Assembly (NCBI RefSeq): GCF_003600835.1
Contig: NZ_NQYC01000001.1
Span: forward strand, 1,550,001 to 1,614,000
Length of the DNA: 64,000 nt
Reading direction: 5' to 3'
From: Bacillus sp. PK3_68
GTDB lineage: Bacteria > Bacillota > Bacilli > Bacillales > Domibacillaceae
The notes beneath the pieces were generated by a model, which saw only the letters and a list, made by a program, of their open reading frames with translations, made no database searches and was not told the DNA's origin. Within the stretch, counting starts at the first letter, position 1; each line of letters opens with the position of its first letter. A program made the translations under genes and the position numbers. This document shows, in pieces, positions 1-9,794 of the stretch.

Positions 1-1
1 A

Positions 2-175
2 TTATTTTATACAGGCACTAAAGGACGTACTAAGGGTGAAGCAACCGGCATTGGGCTTTACTTAGTGAAGAAGATTTTATCTACCTTAAGCCATCCATAC
101 ACATTGTCTTCTATTAATCATGAAACAACGTTTGCCATTGACTTTTCTGGAAGAGTAGAAACGGCTGCCAAATGA
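2..175 (+). CDS. Sensor histidine kinase, C-terminal fragment (BceS-like)
   Basis: This is the last 57 codons of a gene whose start lies outside the window. The fragment contains TGIGLYLVKK, the G2 ATP-lid motif of the HATPase domain, in the form typical of intramembrane-sensing (BceS-type) kinases. It sits directly upstream of a BceAB-type transporter, the usual arrangement. In the family the kinase senses peptide antibiotics through the permease and phosphorylates a BceR-type regulator. Only the end of the catalytic domain is visible, so the BceS assignment rests on the motif plus neighbours. Confidence 0.75.
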   Translation, partial: LFYTGTKGRTKGEATGIGLYLVKKILSTLSHPYTLSSINHETTFAIDFSGRVETAAK

Positions 176-192
176 GGCAGCCATTTTGAATG

Positions 193-257
193 TGACGTTT
201 TTGTCATATTGCTGTCACGTTCAGAGATTTTAGGGAACAGAAAGGTTTGTCTATACT
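193..257 (+). promoter_or_regulatory. Promoter with BceR-like inverted repeat upstream of the ABC genes
   Basis: An inverted repeat TGAC-N6-GTCA lies at 193-206, with a further TGTCAC at 213-218. A -10 hexamer TATACT is at 252-257 with no good -35, as expected for a promoter needing an activator. The ABC ATPase starts 35 bp downstream. BceR-family boxes are inverted repeats of this kind; assignment to the neighbouring two-component system is inference. Confidence 0.5.
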
Positions 258-292
258 AAAAGCAAAGAAAGACGCAAGGGAGCGAAAAGCTA

Positions 293-1054
293 ATGGCAGA
301 TACTATTTTACATGTAAAACAACTTCAGAAGGAATATACAGGGGAAATCACATATAAAGCCTTAAAAGGCATTGACTTTGATTTAAAGGAGAGGGAATTT
401 GTTGCGGTAATGGGACCATCCGGCAGTGGGAAAACAACATTCCTTAACTGCATTTCAACCATCGATCGTCCTACAAGCGGCTTCATTACAGTCCGCTCAA
501 AAAATCCATATGAATTAAATGATGATGAACTAGCGAAGTTTCGCCGCAAGGAATTAGGCTTTGTTTTTCAGGATTTTAACCTTGTTCATACGTTAACAGT
601 AGAAGAAAATATTTTATTGCCATTGACACTTGATTCTGTAAATGAGAAAGAAATGAGAAAACGCTTAGCAAGAATTGTAGACTTTTTAGGTATTGAGGAG
701 ATAGTAAAGAAACGCACATTTGAAATTTCAGGTGGACAGAAACAACGTGTGGCCATTGCAAGAGCAGTTATTCATGAACCCGGCTTATTGTTAGCGGATG
801 AGCCGACTGGAAACTTGGACTCTAAATCGGTAAATAGCGTTATGACATTGTTTGAATCGATTAACCATGTGTTTCACACAGCTATTTTGATGGTGACGCA
901 TGATGCCTATGTCGCTAGTTTTGCGCAGCGTGTCATCTTTATAAAAGACGGTATTCTTTATAATAAGATACACCGAGGTGAAAACAAGCAGCAGTTTTAT
1001 CAAGAAATTATGGACACACTCACGTTTTTGGGCGGTGGTCAGCATGAGTTTTAA
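293..1054 (+). CDS. ABC transporter ATP-binding protein, BceA family
   Basis: A 253-residue ABC ATPase. Walker A is GPSGSGKTT near residue 42, the signature ISGGQKQR near 145, and Walker B LLLADEPTGNLD near 165, followed by the H-loop VTHD. This is the MacB/LolD/BceA class that energises FtsX-type permeases. The start ATG at 293 has AAGGGAG 10 bases upstream. The stop overlaps the permease start by 11 bases, indicating translational coupling. With the upstream kinase it forms a Bce-type module that in B. subtilis confers resistance to bacitracin-like cell-wall antibiotics; the substrate here is unknown. Confidence 0.9.
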   Translation: MADTILHVKQLQKEYTGEITYKALKGIDFDLKEREFVAVMGPSGSGKTTFLNCISTIDRPTSGFITVRSKNPYELNDDELAKFRRKELGFVFQDFNLVHTLTVEENILLPLTLDSVNEKEMRKRLARIVDFLGIEEIVKKRTFEISGGQKQRVAIARAVIHEPGLLLADEPTGNLDSKSVNSVMTLFESINHVFHTAILMVTHDAYVASFAQRVIFIKDGILYNKIHRGENKQQFYQEIMDTLTFLGGGQHEF

Positions 1055-2891
1055 TCATATTGTCGTTCAAAACATTTTACGTGATAAATCCACATATATT
1101 TCCTACTTTTTAAGCAGTGTATTCTCTATTTTGGTCTTTTTCTTATTTTCAACTACAGCTTTTCATCCAATGATGACGAAAATTGATCATACGAGTACAC
1201 TTGGACTGACAATGATGCTCGCTAGCTTTTTTATTTATATTTTTTCATTTGTCTTTATTATTTATTCGCTGTTTGCTTTTTTGAAAAAGAAAACAAAAAA
1301 TCTTAGCGTATTTATGATTACCGGTGCATCCACGAAGCAAATCAGCAAAATGATTTTCAGAGAAAATATGCTCATTGCCGGTGCAGCGATCGTAACAGCC
1401 ATTGCAGTTGGACTTATCGTTGCTCCCTTATTTTTAATGGTAGCCAAAAGGGTGTTGCGTGCGGATAGCTTTGGTATGTATGTACCATTACAGTCCATCG
1501 CATTAACGGTTGTCTTATTTACTATATTATTCTTTATTGTTTCTAAATTGATGACGCGCTTTATCAACAAAGAAGAAATGGTCCAGCTGTTAAAAGCAGA
1601 TATAACACAGGAAAAGCTAATTGCACCGGCACCATTGAAACTGTTGCTATCTCTTATGGTGAGTGGATTTTTATTCCTTTCAATTATAAAGGAAATGAAT
1701 TGGATAAAGTCTTTTGAAACCATTTGGTATATGAGCTTATTTGCCAGTTTGCTATTATCCATTTATCTCCTTATTACTCAAGGAACACTATTGATTATTC
1801 GCCTATTACAGAGACGGCCAGCGTACCTTCGAAAAACAAATATGCTTTTTATTTCTAATTTAAAAGCTAAAGAGCGTTCTCATGCACATATCATTTACTT
1901 ATTAACCGTATTACTATTAGGTGTTTTTGTATGTACGAGCGTTCTATATAGCTCCTATTATAATGTGAAGGAAAAGACAGAAGTGCTATATCCTTATAGT
2001 GTCCAATATACTTCACTTCCTGCCAATAAGTCAGGAGCTGAGCAAGAAGATATTGCGTTTATTGAAGCGACATTAGATAAAGCAGGTACGTATGATGTCT
2101 ATTATTCGGCATTTAAAACCGATGAAGATCGCCGGATTGCCTTTATGTCCGTTTCAAATTACAATGCGCTTGGCCAGCATAAGGCGATCACACTAAGTGA
2201 CAATGAGTATTACGTTGCAGCTGGACATGAAGGCGTACTGCCCAATCGAGAAGCTATTCATGATTACCCGCTTGGAAAGCTTGAGTATGTAGGTTTGGAA
2301 GAACAAAATATTTTATCAACGGGCTTACAAAATGTGTATTATATCGTACCCGATAAGGTTTACGAAACAATCGATTATCCAGTCTATAAAGTATTTGCCT
2401 ATGAACTGGAAGATTGGGTAGAAAAGATCGATGTTGCTGAAACCATTTCATCAGAAGTTCCTACAGATCCCAATGTTCGCTTGGTGGCTTCTAAAATTGA
2501 GTTATATGATGCGGAGAAGTTTGTGAAAAGCATCATGTTTTTTATCGGTTTTATGCTCAGTCTGATCTTTTTGAGTGCGGCAATGAGCATTCTTTACTTC
2601 TACTTACAAACGTCACTTGAAGGAGAAAAGAAAAAATATGAAGGCATTCGAAAAATTGGCCTTTCTTTTAAGGAACTAGCTTCTGTCGTAACAAAAGAAT
2701 TAGCAGCTTTAATTTTTATTCCATTTACAGTGGCAGCTATTATTTTATTTGCAGGGATGTTTGGCATGCGAAACTATATTTCACCGACATTTTATCAAAT
2801 GACAGCGATCGGTGTAGGTATATTTTTATTGCTGTTCATTATAAGCTTTTTTACTATTCGACGGGGTTATTTAAATAAACTTGTGAATTGA
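1044..2891 (+). CDS. ABC transporter permease, BceB family (FtsX-like)
   Basis: About 615 residues with many hydrophobic segments: one near the N-terminus, several before residue 270, and a C-terminal group after about residue 490. A roughly 200-residue soluble loop in between (about 310-490) is the proposed antibiotic-sensing extracellular domain of BceB proteins. The ATG at 1044 was chosen over upstream in-frame starts because it follows GGCGGTGG and gives the family-like N-terminus MSFNHIVVQNILRDK. It overlaps the ATPase gene. BceB proteins both remove the antibiotic from its lipid target and signal flux to the kinase. Confidence 0.88.
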   Translation: MSFNHIVVQNILRDKSTYISYFLSSVFSILVFFLFSTTAFHPMMTKIDHTSTLGLTMMLASFFIYIFSFVFIIYSLFAFLKKKTKNLSVFMITGASTKQISKMIFRENMLIAGAAIVTAIAVGLIVAPLFLMVAKRVLRADSFGMYVPLQSIALTVVLFTILFFIVSKLMTRFINKEEMVQLLKADITQEKLIAPAPLKLLLSLMVSGFLFLSIIKEMNWIKSFETIWYMSLFASLLLSIYLLITQGTLLIIRLLQRRPAYLRKTNMLFISNLKAKERSHAHIIYLLTVLLLGVFVCTSVLYSSYYNVKEKTEVLYPYSVQYTSLPANKSGAEQEDIAFIEATLDKAGTYDVYYSAFKTDEDRRIAFMSVSNYNALGQHKAITLSDNEYYVAAGHEGVLPNREAIHDYPLGKLEYVGLEEQNILSTGLQNVYYIVPDKVYETIDYPVYKVFAYELEDWVEKIDVAETISSEVPTDPNVRLVASKIELYDAEKFVKSIMFFIGFMLSLIFLSAAMSILYFYLQTSLEGEKKKYEGIRKIGLSFKELASVVTKELAALIFIPFTVAAIILFAGMFGMRNYISPTFYQMTAIGVGIFLLLFIISFFTIRRGYLNKLVN

Positions 2892-3210
2892 TCATGCTCG
2901 GTTTTGCCCAACAAAAGAACCATGAGAATAATGTTTTTTTCTTCCCCAGTTCTTTCAAACTGAATTTAAATGGGTGTATGTAAAAATCTATGCTCTTCAT
3001 TGAAATTAAGAAACCGTAAACATGAAAACCATTCATTTTTATCTATATTTAGTTGTCTAGTCATTTCTATGTTGGTTGGTTTGGGTAAAACAGATAGTAT
3101 GTTTGAAAAAGATCATTATTTGCAAATTTAAATTGCCTAAAGAGCTTAAAAAGAACTTTTATCTACAATAAATAGAACTTATAACGATTAAGTTTCACTC
3201 TTGTTAATAA
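2892..3210. other. AT-rich intergenic stretch, nothing recognised
   Basis: About 320 bp between the Bce permease stop and the tyrS terminator. It is AT-rich. I see no reading frame with a ribosome site, no repeat and no clear hairpin in it. Confidence 0.5.
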
Positions 3211-3250
3211 AAGAGAGGATGTCCCCAACTTGTTGGAGCATCCTCTTTTT
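3211..3250 (-). terminator. Intrinsic terminator of tyrS (also usable from the + strand)
   Basis: Inverted repeat AGAGGATG / CATCCTCT with A- and T-rich flanks on both sides, placed 18 bp beyond the tyrS stop. The symmetric flanks suggest it also ends transcription arriving from the Bce operon. Confidence 0.8.
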
Positions 3251-3268
3251 TGATCACTTGTTTTTTAC

Positions 3269-4534
<1,266 letters not shown>

Positions 4535-4565
4535 TTATCTTCCCTTCTTTTCTATATTTTCACAA

Positions 4566-4810
4566 AATAAAAACGCCCCTGCAGTTACTGCAGGGACGCT
4601 ATTAAGCGCGGTACCACCCAAGCTTGAGAAGATGATCTTCTCCACTCATTTAGATAACGGTTGTTCCGTTTGCTGCTACTGATCTGGTAAACACGTTTCA
4701 CAGCAAAAGCTCCAGGAGGTAATTCATTCAACTATTTGTACCGGTTTCCACCAACCACCGGCTCTCTTTTAACAGGGATAGCGAACTACTTAATCCTTTC
4801 ATGGCTTAAA
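4566..4810 (-). promoter_or_regulatory. T-box riboswitch, tyrosine-specific leader of tyrS
   Basis: On the minus strand the leader carries the AG-bulge AGAGAG and a stem I distal arm with GGTGG-type loop sequences. A candidate specifier UAC (Tyr) lies at 4738-4740, followed by a purine. The conserved T-box TGGGTGGTACCGCG is at 4607-4620 and a terminator stem CCCTGCAG/CTGCAGGG plus U-tract at 4566-4598, just before tyrS. The T-box bulge pairs with the uncharged tRNA 3' end and forms the antiterminator. A possible promoter is TTGACT near 4854-4859. Confidence 0.93.
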
Positions 4811-4970
4811 TATGTAAATGTATACGTTATATTTAAACAAAGCGTTATAGAAAAGTCAAACCCAATTTAAGAAAAGTTGATCTCCCACTGGATGGTTGAT
4901 TTTGTTGAAGTCGCCGAATACAGTGAACACTTCCTATAAAAAACTTTATTTATCTTTAACAGAATCCAAG

Positions 4971-5016
4971 AAAAAACCGGTTTTAAAGCGTTAGAAAAGT
5001 CGCTTCAAACCGGTTA
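4971..5016 (-). terminator. Intrinsic terminator of acsA
   Basis: Long inverted repeat with AACCGGTTT / AAACCGGTT arms and an inner GAAGCG/CGCTTT pairing, followed on the minus strand by TTTTTT. It starts about 12 bp after the acsA stop codon. Confidence 0.85.
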
Positions 5017-5027
5017 GATCCTTCTTA

Positions 5028-6746
5028 TTAATCTTCCATTGTTGACAAATCACCTGTAGGAAGATCAAGCTCCCAAGCTTTTAAAACACGGCGCATGATT
5101 TTTCCGCTGCGTGTTTTTGGCAGCTTGTCACGAAACTCAATTTCACGCGGTGCCGCATGAGCAGCAAGTCCCGTCTTAACGAACTGACGGATTTCTTCTT
5201 TCAGTTCATCTGTTGGCTCGTATCCTTCTTGAAGAGCAACAAATGCTTTGATAATTTCTCCACGAACAGGGTCTGGCTTACCGATAACACCTGCTTCGGT
5301 CACAGCCGGGTGTTCAATCAGCTTGCTTTCTACTTCAAACGGTCCGACCCGCTCACCAGCTGTCATAATTACATCATCCACACGACCCTGGAACCAGAAA
5401 TAGCCATCTTCATCCATGTAAGCAGAGTCTCCGGATACATACCAATCGCCCGGCATAAAGTAAGATTCATATTTTTCCGGGTTATTCCAAATAGCAACCA
5501 TCATAGATGGCCAGCCCTTTTTGATAGCCAAGTTGCCCATGCGGTTTGGCGGCAATTCATTTCCTTGATCGTCAACAATTGCGGCCTTTACCCCTGGAAC
5601 TGGCTTACCCATCGATCCAGGGCGAATGTCCATGGATGGGTAGTTACAAATTACGAGAGCACCTGTTTCCGTCATCCACCATGTATCATGAATACGGCGG
5701 TCAAATACTTTGGCTCCCCAGCGAATAACTTCTGGATTGAGCGGCTCTCCCACACTGACAATGTGGCGAAGAGAACTTAAGTCAAACTTCTTCACAACCT
5801 CATCTCCGGCTCCCATCAGCATGCGAAACGCAGTTGGAGCGCTGTACCAGACAGTAATCTTATAATCTTCAATGGTTTGGTACCAAGTTTCCGGTTTGAA
5901 ACGACCTCCGACAATAACGTTCGTTGTGCCTGTAAGCCATGGCCCGAAAATCCCATAAGATGTTCCAGTTACCCAGCCTGGATCAGCTGTGCACCAATAT
6001 ACGTCATCCTCTTGCAAATCAAGTACCCATTTAGCTGTCATGTACTGCTGAACCATCGCTCGATGAACATGCAAGACGCCTTTCGGCTTACCTGTTGAGC
6101 CAGAAGTATAGTGGAGAATCATGCCATCATCTAAATTCATCCATTCAATATCGAATGAGGCGTCTGCTTCTTTCATTTTGGCGTTAAAATCCACATATTT
6201 ATCTCCAGTCGGCACACTGTCACCGACGATAAAGATCTTTTCTAAGGCTGGTAGATCATTAATAGGCACACGATCAAGCAAGTCTGGAGTCGTAACGAGC
6301 ACCTTTGCGCTGCTGTCCTCCAAACGGTCGCGAACAGCCCCTTCCATGAAGGCTTCAAAAAGCGGACCGACAATCGCTCCAGCTTTAATGGTTCCAAGTA
6401 CGGTAAAATAGAGCTCTGGTGAACGCGGCATGAACACGAAGACCCGGTCTCCCTTTTCTACTCCGCCTGCTGTCTTTAAGACGTTGGCTGCCTTGTTCGT
6501 ATATTCTTTCATTTCTTCAAATGTATATTTTTCATCTCTATCCGCGTCTCTGTAATAGAGAGCAATTTTTTGTTTAAGGCCGGATTCCGCATGACGGTCA
6601 ATTGCCTCGTAAGCAATATTGATTTTACCGGTTTCAGACCAGGAAAAATGTTTCTCAGCATCTTTCCAGTTAAATGAAGCATATAATTCATCGTAATCTT
6701 TTAAATTATAATTTCCCTCTTTTACTGTCAACGTTTCCAATTTCAT
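5028..6746 (-). CDS. acsA: Acetyl-CoA synthetase (AMP-forming)
   Basis: 572 residues, the same length as B. subtilis AcsA. It converts acetate, ATP and CoA to acetyl-CoA. The AMP-binding P-loop motif YTSGSTGKPKG lies near residue 213. The C-terminal PKTRSGKIMRR contains the catalytic lysine at residue 549, the one acetylated by AcuA in B. subtilis. The start has GGGGGGAG upstream. It is divergent from acuABC, whose products switch this enzyme off and on, so substrate and modifier genes share one control region. Confidence 0.96.
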   Translation of the reverse strand: MKLETLTVKEGNYNLKDYDELYASFNWKDAEKHFSWSETGKINIAYEAIDRHAESGLKQKIALYYRDADRDEKYTFEEMKEYTNKAANVLKTAGGVEKGDRVFVFMPRSPELYFTVLGTIKAGAIVGPLFEAFMEGAVRDRLEDSSAKVLVTTPDLLDRVPINDLPALEKIFIVGDSVPTGDKYVDFNAKMKEADASFDIEWMNLDDGMILHYTSGSTGKPKGVLHVHRAMVQQYMTAKWVLDLQEDDVYWCTADPGWVTGTSYGIFGPWLTGTTNVIVGGRFKPETWYQTIEDYKITVWYSAPTAFRMLMGAGDEVVKKFDLSSLRHIVSVGEPLNPEVIRWGAKVFDRRIHDTWWMTETGALVICNYPSMDIRPGSMGKPVPGVKAAIVDDQGNELPPNRMGNLAIKKGWPSMMVAIWNNPEKYESYFMPGDWYVSGDSAYMDEDGYFWFQGRVDDVIMTAGERVGPFEVESKLIEHPAVTEAGVIGKPDPVRGEIIKAFVALQEGYEPTDELKEEIRQFVKTGLAAHAAPREIEFRDKLPKTRSGKIMRRVLKAWELDLPTGDLSTMED

Positions 6747-6781
6747 ATAACCGCTCCCCCCTATGTAAGAATTCAGTCTCT

Positions 6782-6810
6782 ATTATAACTCAAATTCCCA
6801 TTTTTCACAA
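6782..6810 (-). promoter_or_regulatory. acsA promoter (SigA type)
   Basis: On the minus strand TTGTGA (6805-6810), 17 bp, TATAAT (6782-6787), pointing at acsA about 36 bp away. Confidence 0.65.
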
Positions 6811-6880
6811 TTTTGAAACAACCATTTAGTCTATGTCTCTACTTACCTATTGCAGCCAACAAAGAATTGCGAAAATTTAG

Positions 6881-6916
6881 TGAAAACGCTTTATAAGTGG
6901 GAAATTCAGGTATAAT
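6881..6916 (+). promoter_or_regulatory. acuA promoter with overlapping cre-like site
   Basis: The 14-base site TGAAAACGCTTTAT at 6881-6894 fits the cre consensus TGWNANCGNTNWCA at 12 of 14 positions. It covers the -35 region of a promoter whose -10 TATAAT is at 6911-6916. CcpA binding here would repress acuABC when glucose is present, as known in B. subtilis, and could also affect divergent acsA. The ccpA gene lies 6 kb away in this window. Confidence 0.7.
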
Positions 6917-6947
6917 ACAAGTATGGAATGATGAAGGCGGTGACTTA

Positions 6948-7580
6948 ATGGAGCATAAAAAAGAGTATCATTCGCAAGAAGTGGAAACGTCAAAAGGGAC
7001 TATTATTATCGAAGGCCCGGTTTCTGCAGAAGCTCTAGCTAATATGACATTTCATGAAGGGCTGACCGCTTTTCGACAGCCTGCACAGCAGCATCAGGCG
7101 CTCGTAGAAATTGCCGATCTTCCTGAAGGGCGCATTATTATTGCTCGCAGCGGTCATGTGATCATCGGCTACGTAACCTATCTCTACCCCGATCCTCTGG
7201 AAAGATGGTCAGAAGCCAATCTTGATAATTTAATTGAGCTTGGAGCAGTAGAGGTTGCTCCTCCTTACCGTGGCACTCAGCTTGGCAAAAGCATGATTAA
7301 GCTCTCCATGCTGGATGAAATGATGGAACATTATATTATCATTACTACTGAATACTATTGGCATTGGGATCTAAAGGGGACCGGTCTAAACGTATGGGAA
7401 TACAGAAAGATCATGGAGAAAATGATGAATGCCGGCGGCTTGGTATGGTATGCAACCGATGATCCAGAGATCAGTTCCCATCCGGCAAATTGTCTAATGG
7501 TGCGCATCGGCAAACATGTGGACCAAACATCGATTGAAAAGTTTGATCAAGTGCGCTTTATGAATCGCTTTATGTATTAA
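6948..7580 (+). CDS. acuA: Protein acetyltransferase AcuA (acts on AcsA)
   Basis: 210 residues, GNAT-fold acetyltransferase that inactivates acetyl-CoA synthetase by acetylating its active-site lysine. The start ATG at 6948 is preferred over an in-frame upstream codon at 6897. It has GAAGGCGGTGA upstream and gives MEHKKEYHS, aligned with B. subtilis AcuA (210 residues). The acetyl-CoA-binding stretch VAPPYRGTQLGKSM lies near residue 105, and TEYYWHWDLKGTG is a family hallmark. First gene of acuABC, 17 bp before acuB. Confidence 0.95.
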   Translation: MEHKKEYHSQEVETSKGTIIIEGPVSAEALANMTFHEGLTAFRQPAQQHQALVEIADLPEGRIIIARSGHVIIGYVTYLYPDPLERWSEANLDNLIELGAVEVAPPYRGTQLGKSMIKLSMLDEMMEHYIIITTEYYWHWDLKGTGLNVWEYRKIMEKMMNAGGLVWYATDDPEISSHPANCLMVRIGKHVDQTSIEKFDQVRFMNRFMY

Positions 7581-7597
7581 CAAAGGGGGATGACTAA

Positions 7598-8245
7598 ATG
7601 ATCGTGGAGCAAATTATGCAGCAAGAAGTACATACACTGTCACCGAATGACAAGATCGGTACGGCGTTGCAGTTGTTCAGAGATAAAAAAATCCGCCACG
7701 TGCCGATTATAGATGAAACAGGAGAACTTGTGGGTATTGTAGCAGATCGTGATGTCAAAGATTCCACACCTTCTATTTTACAGAAAGATTTAAGCGACGA
7801 AGAACTGAACAAGCCGCTCTCTCTAATTATGCAACGAAATGTCGTTACCGGACATCCGCTTGATTTTGTAGAAGATGTCGCTGCTGTCTTCTATGAGCAT
7901 AGCATTGGCTGCATGCCTATTGTCCAAGGAGGGAACATCGTTGGCATCGTAACCGAAACAGACGTACTTCATACATTTGTTGAATTGACCGGTGCCAATC
8001 AGCCTGGCTCGCGCATCGAGGTCAAATTGCCGAATAGACCCGGTGAATTATTTGATGTCGTCAGCATCCTGAATAAACGGCGGGCGAATATTCACAGTGT
8101 TCTCGTATATCCGGATAAGGAAGATGAAGATTCGAAAATTGTTGTTTTCCGCGTGCGAATGATGAACCCGACCGGAGTGATTGATGATTTAAAACAGGAA
8201 GGGCATACTGTGTTGTGGCCAAATATGCCAGGCATGTCTTCATGA
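7598..8245 (+). CDS. acuB: Acetoin utilization protein AcuB (CBS-CBS-ACT)
   Basis: 215 residues. Two CBS domains (about 1-60 and 75-135) contain VRHVPIID-like and GCMPIVQGGNIVGIVTETD segments. A C-terminal ACT-like regulatory domain follows (about 140-210, IEVKLPNRPGELFDVVSIL). The domain set suggests nucleotide and small-molecule sensing; the exact job in the acu system is not established. The start has AAGGGGGATG upstream. Its stop overlaps the acuC start (ATGA), so the two are translationally coupled. Confidence 0.93.
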   Translation: MIVEQIMQQEVHTLSPNDKIGTALQLFRDKKIRHVPIIDETGELVGIVADRDVKDSTPSILQKDLSDEELNKPLSLIMQRNVVTGHPLDFVEDVAAVFYEHSIGCMPIVQGGNIVGIVTETDVLHTFVELTGANQPGSRIEVKLPNRPGELFDVVSILNKRRANIHSVLVYPDKEDEDSKIVVFRVRMMNPTGVIDDLKQEGHTVLWPNMPGMSS

Positions 8246-9402
8246 AAAAAGAGGCAGTATTCGTCTATTCGGATCAGCTTCTTTCTTACAAATTTTCCGA
8301 AAATCATCCTTTCAATCAATTCCGGCTCACATTAACTATCGATTTGTTAAAAAAAATGAATAGAATTCAAGAAAGTGATATAATTCCTCCTCGTGTAGCA
8401 TCAAAGGAAGAATTGCAGCTTATCCATGATATTGCTTACGTTGAAGCTGTCCAACAAGCAGGCAATGGCGAGCTGCCCCTTGATATTGCAGAAGGCTATG
8501 GACTAGGTACAGAGGATACACCAATGTTTAAAGGCATGCATGAAGCAAGCGCCCTGCTTGTCGGCGGCACATTAACAGCCGCTGATTGGGTAATGCAAGA
8601 GAAAGCAGCACACGCCCTGCACTTAGGGGGAGGCCTTCATCATGGTTTTCGCGGGAAAGCGTCAGGCTTCTGCATCTACAATGACAGTTCAGTAGCCATT
8701 AAATATTTACAAGAAAAGTATCAGGCACGGGTCTTATATATCGATACAGATGCTCACCACGGCGATGGGGTACAATGGTCTTTTTATGACGACCCTGATG
8801 TATGCACGTTATCTATTCATGAAACCGGCCGATACCTTTTCCCTGGAACTGGAAATATTAATGAACGGGGTCAAGGAAAGGGATATGGTTTTTCTTTTAA
8901 TCTTCCTCTAGATGCTTTTACTGAGGACGACTCATGGCTTGAGGCGTATGAAACCTCCATATGGGAAGTTGCGGACTTTTTTAAACCTGATGTCATCTTA
9001 ACGCAAAATGGGGTAGATGCTCATTTTTATGATCCACTTACCCATCTATCTACTACGATGAATGTTTATCGGCGAATTCCTGAGATTGCTCATCAGGTCG
9101 CCCACCGTTATTGTGATGGGCGTTGGATTGCTGTTGGCGGTGGCGGATACGACATCTGGCGAGTTGTTCCACGGGCCTGGGCTTACATTTGGCTCGCCAT
9201 GACTAACCATTCAAATGTATCCGGTGCACTCCCTAAAGAATGGATTGAGAAATGGCAGTCCAAATCACCTGTCCAGCTCCCCACTCAGTGGGACGATCCT
9301 CCAGGTTTATATCCAGCGATTCCGCGAAAACCGGAGATCGAGGAGAAAAACCGTTTAACCTTGGAAAAAATGCTCTATCCTCTTCGTCAGTTAAAAAAAT
9401 AG
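8242..9402 (+). CDS. acuC: Histone-deacetylase-like protein AcuC (AcsA deacetylase)
   Basis: 386 residues, class I HDAC fold. The active-site His pair is in GGGLHHGF near residue 140, the zinc-binding Asp and His in DTDAHHGDG near 175, and a further zinc ligand region in TQNGVDAH near 258. The late GGGGYD loop carries the transition-state-stabilising Tyr equivalent. In B. subtilis AcuC removes the acetyl group placed by AcuA. The start at 8242 (not 8215) gives MKKEAVFVYS and a 4-base overlap with acuB. Confidence 0.95.
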   Translation: MKKEAVFVYSDQLLSYKFSENHPFNQFRLTLTIDLLKKMNRIQESDIIPPRVASKEELQLIHDIAYVEAVQQAGNGELPLDIAEGYGLGTEDTPMFKGMHEASALLVGGTLTAADWVMQEKAAHALHLGGGLHHGFRGKASGFCIYNDSSVAIKYLQEKYQARVLYIDTDAHHGDGVQWSFYDDPDVCTLSIHETGRYLFPGTGNINERGQGKGYGFSFNLPLDAFTEDDSWLEAYETSIWEVADFFKPDVILTQNGVDAHFYDPLTHLSTTMNVYRRIPEIAHQVAHRYCDGRWIAVGGGGYDIWRVVPRAWAYIWLAMTNHSNVSGALPKEWIEKWQSKSPVQLPTQWDDPPGLYPAIPRKPEIEEKNRLTLEKMLYPLRQLKK

Positions 9403-9490
9403 GCTCTGTTATGCTTGATTGTTGATTTTCGCTGCAAGCGATGAGTAGAAAAAATAACATTCATCTTTAACGGAGCCAAAGAATAAAAAA

Positions 9491-9510
9491 GCGGCCCGAT
9501 GATGGGCCGC
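9491..9510. repeat. Target-site duplication of the IS, left copy (terminator hairpin)
   Basis: 20 bp, GCGGCCC / GGGCCGC arms around GATGAT, identical to 11264-11283. It is preceded by AAAAAA on the host side; the T-tract expected on the other side is replaced by the IS end. This was half of the original acuC/motS bidirectional terminator. Confidence 0.88.
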
Positions 9511-9514
9511 TTCA

Positions 9515-9566
9515 GACTGTAGACAAACTCAATGAAATTCTAGAGTTTGTCTACAGTCCTTTTTAT
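9515..9566 (+). terminator. Hairpin terminator inside IS left end
   Basis: Perfect 16-bp inverted repeat, GACTGTAGACAAACTC (9515-9530) with its complement at 9543-9558, followed by CTTTTTATTTT. It faces transcription entering from acuC, and the left IS terminal repeat lies inside its stem. Confidence 0.8.
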
Positions 9567-9584
9567 TTTGCTTGTGAATGGGAG

Positions 9585-9719
9585 CTGTTGATTTCCATTC
9601 CAGGCGCTTCGCTTTCCGCGGGGCGGGCGGTGAGCCTCCTCGCCGCGAAAGCGCCTGCGGGGTCTCACCTGTCCCGCTGATCCCGCAGGAGTCTTTGCGC
9701 CATCCATTTCAATCAACAG
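9585..9719. repeat. GC-rich, highly structured non-coding segment in the IS
   Basis: About 135 bp bounded by CTGTTGATT (9585-9593) and its complement AATCAACAG (9711-9719). Inside are a GGCGCTT...GCGCC arm pair (9603-9621 with 9643-9655) and a perfect CCTGCGGG / CCCGCAGG pair (9654-9661, 9682-9689). It is far more GC-rich than the flanks. There is no open frame. I recall similar sequence as a common repeat in Bacillaceae genomes, but could not check. It may be a structured RNA or an IS cis element. Confidence 0.6.
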
Positions 9720-9794
9720 GGGTTACAAAGTTAGAGTAGCCGTACAACCATACCTGTTTTAAAATAAATAGATCAAACGCTTGAGGCGAGAAAG

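Noticed and set aside
5157-5780. Open frame of 207 codons on the + strand
   Set aside because: It lies wholly antisense to acsA, has no ribosome site and gives a low-complexity, Phe/Asn/His-rich translation; a shadow of the real gene.
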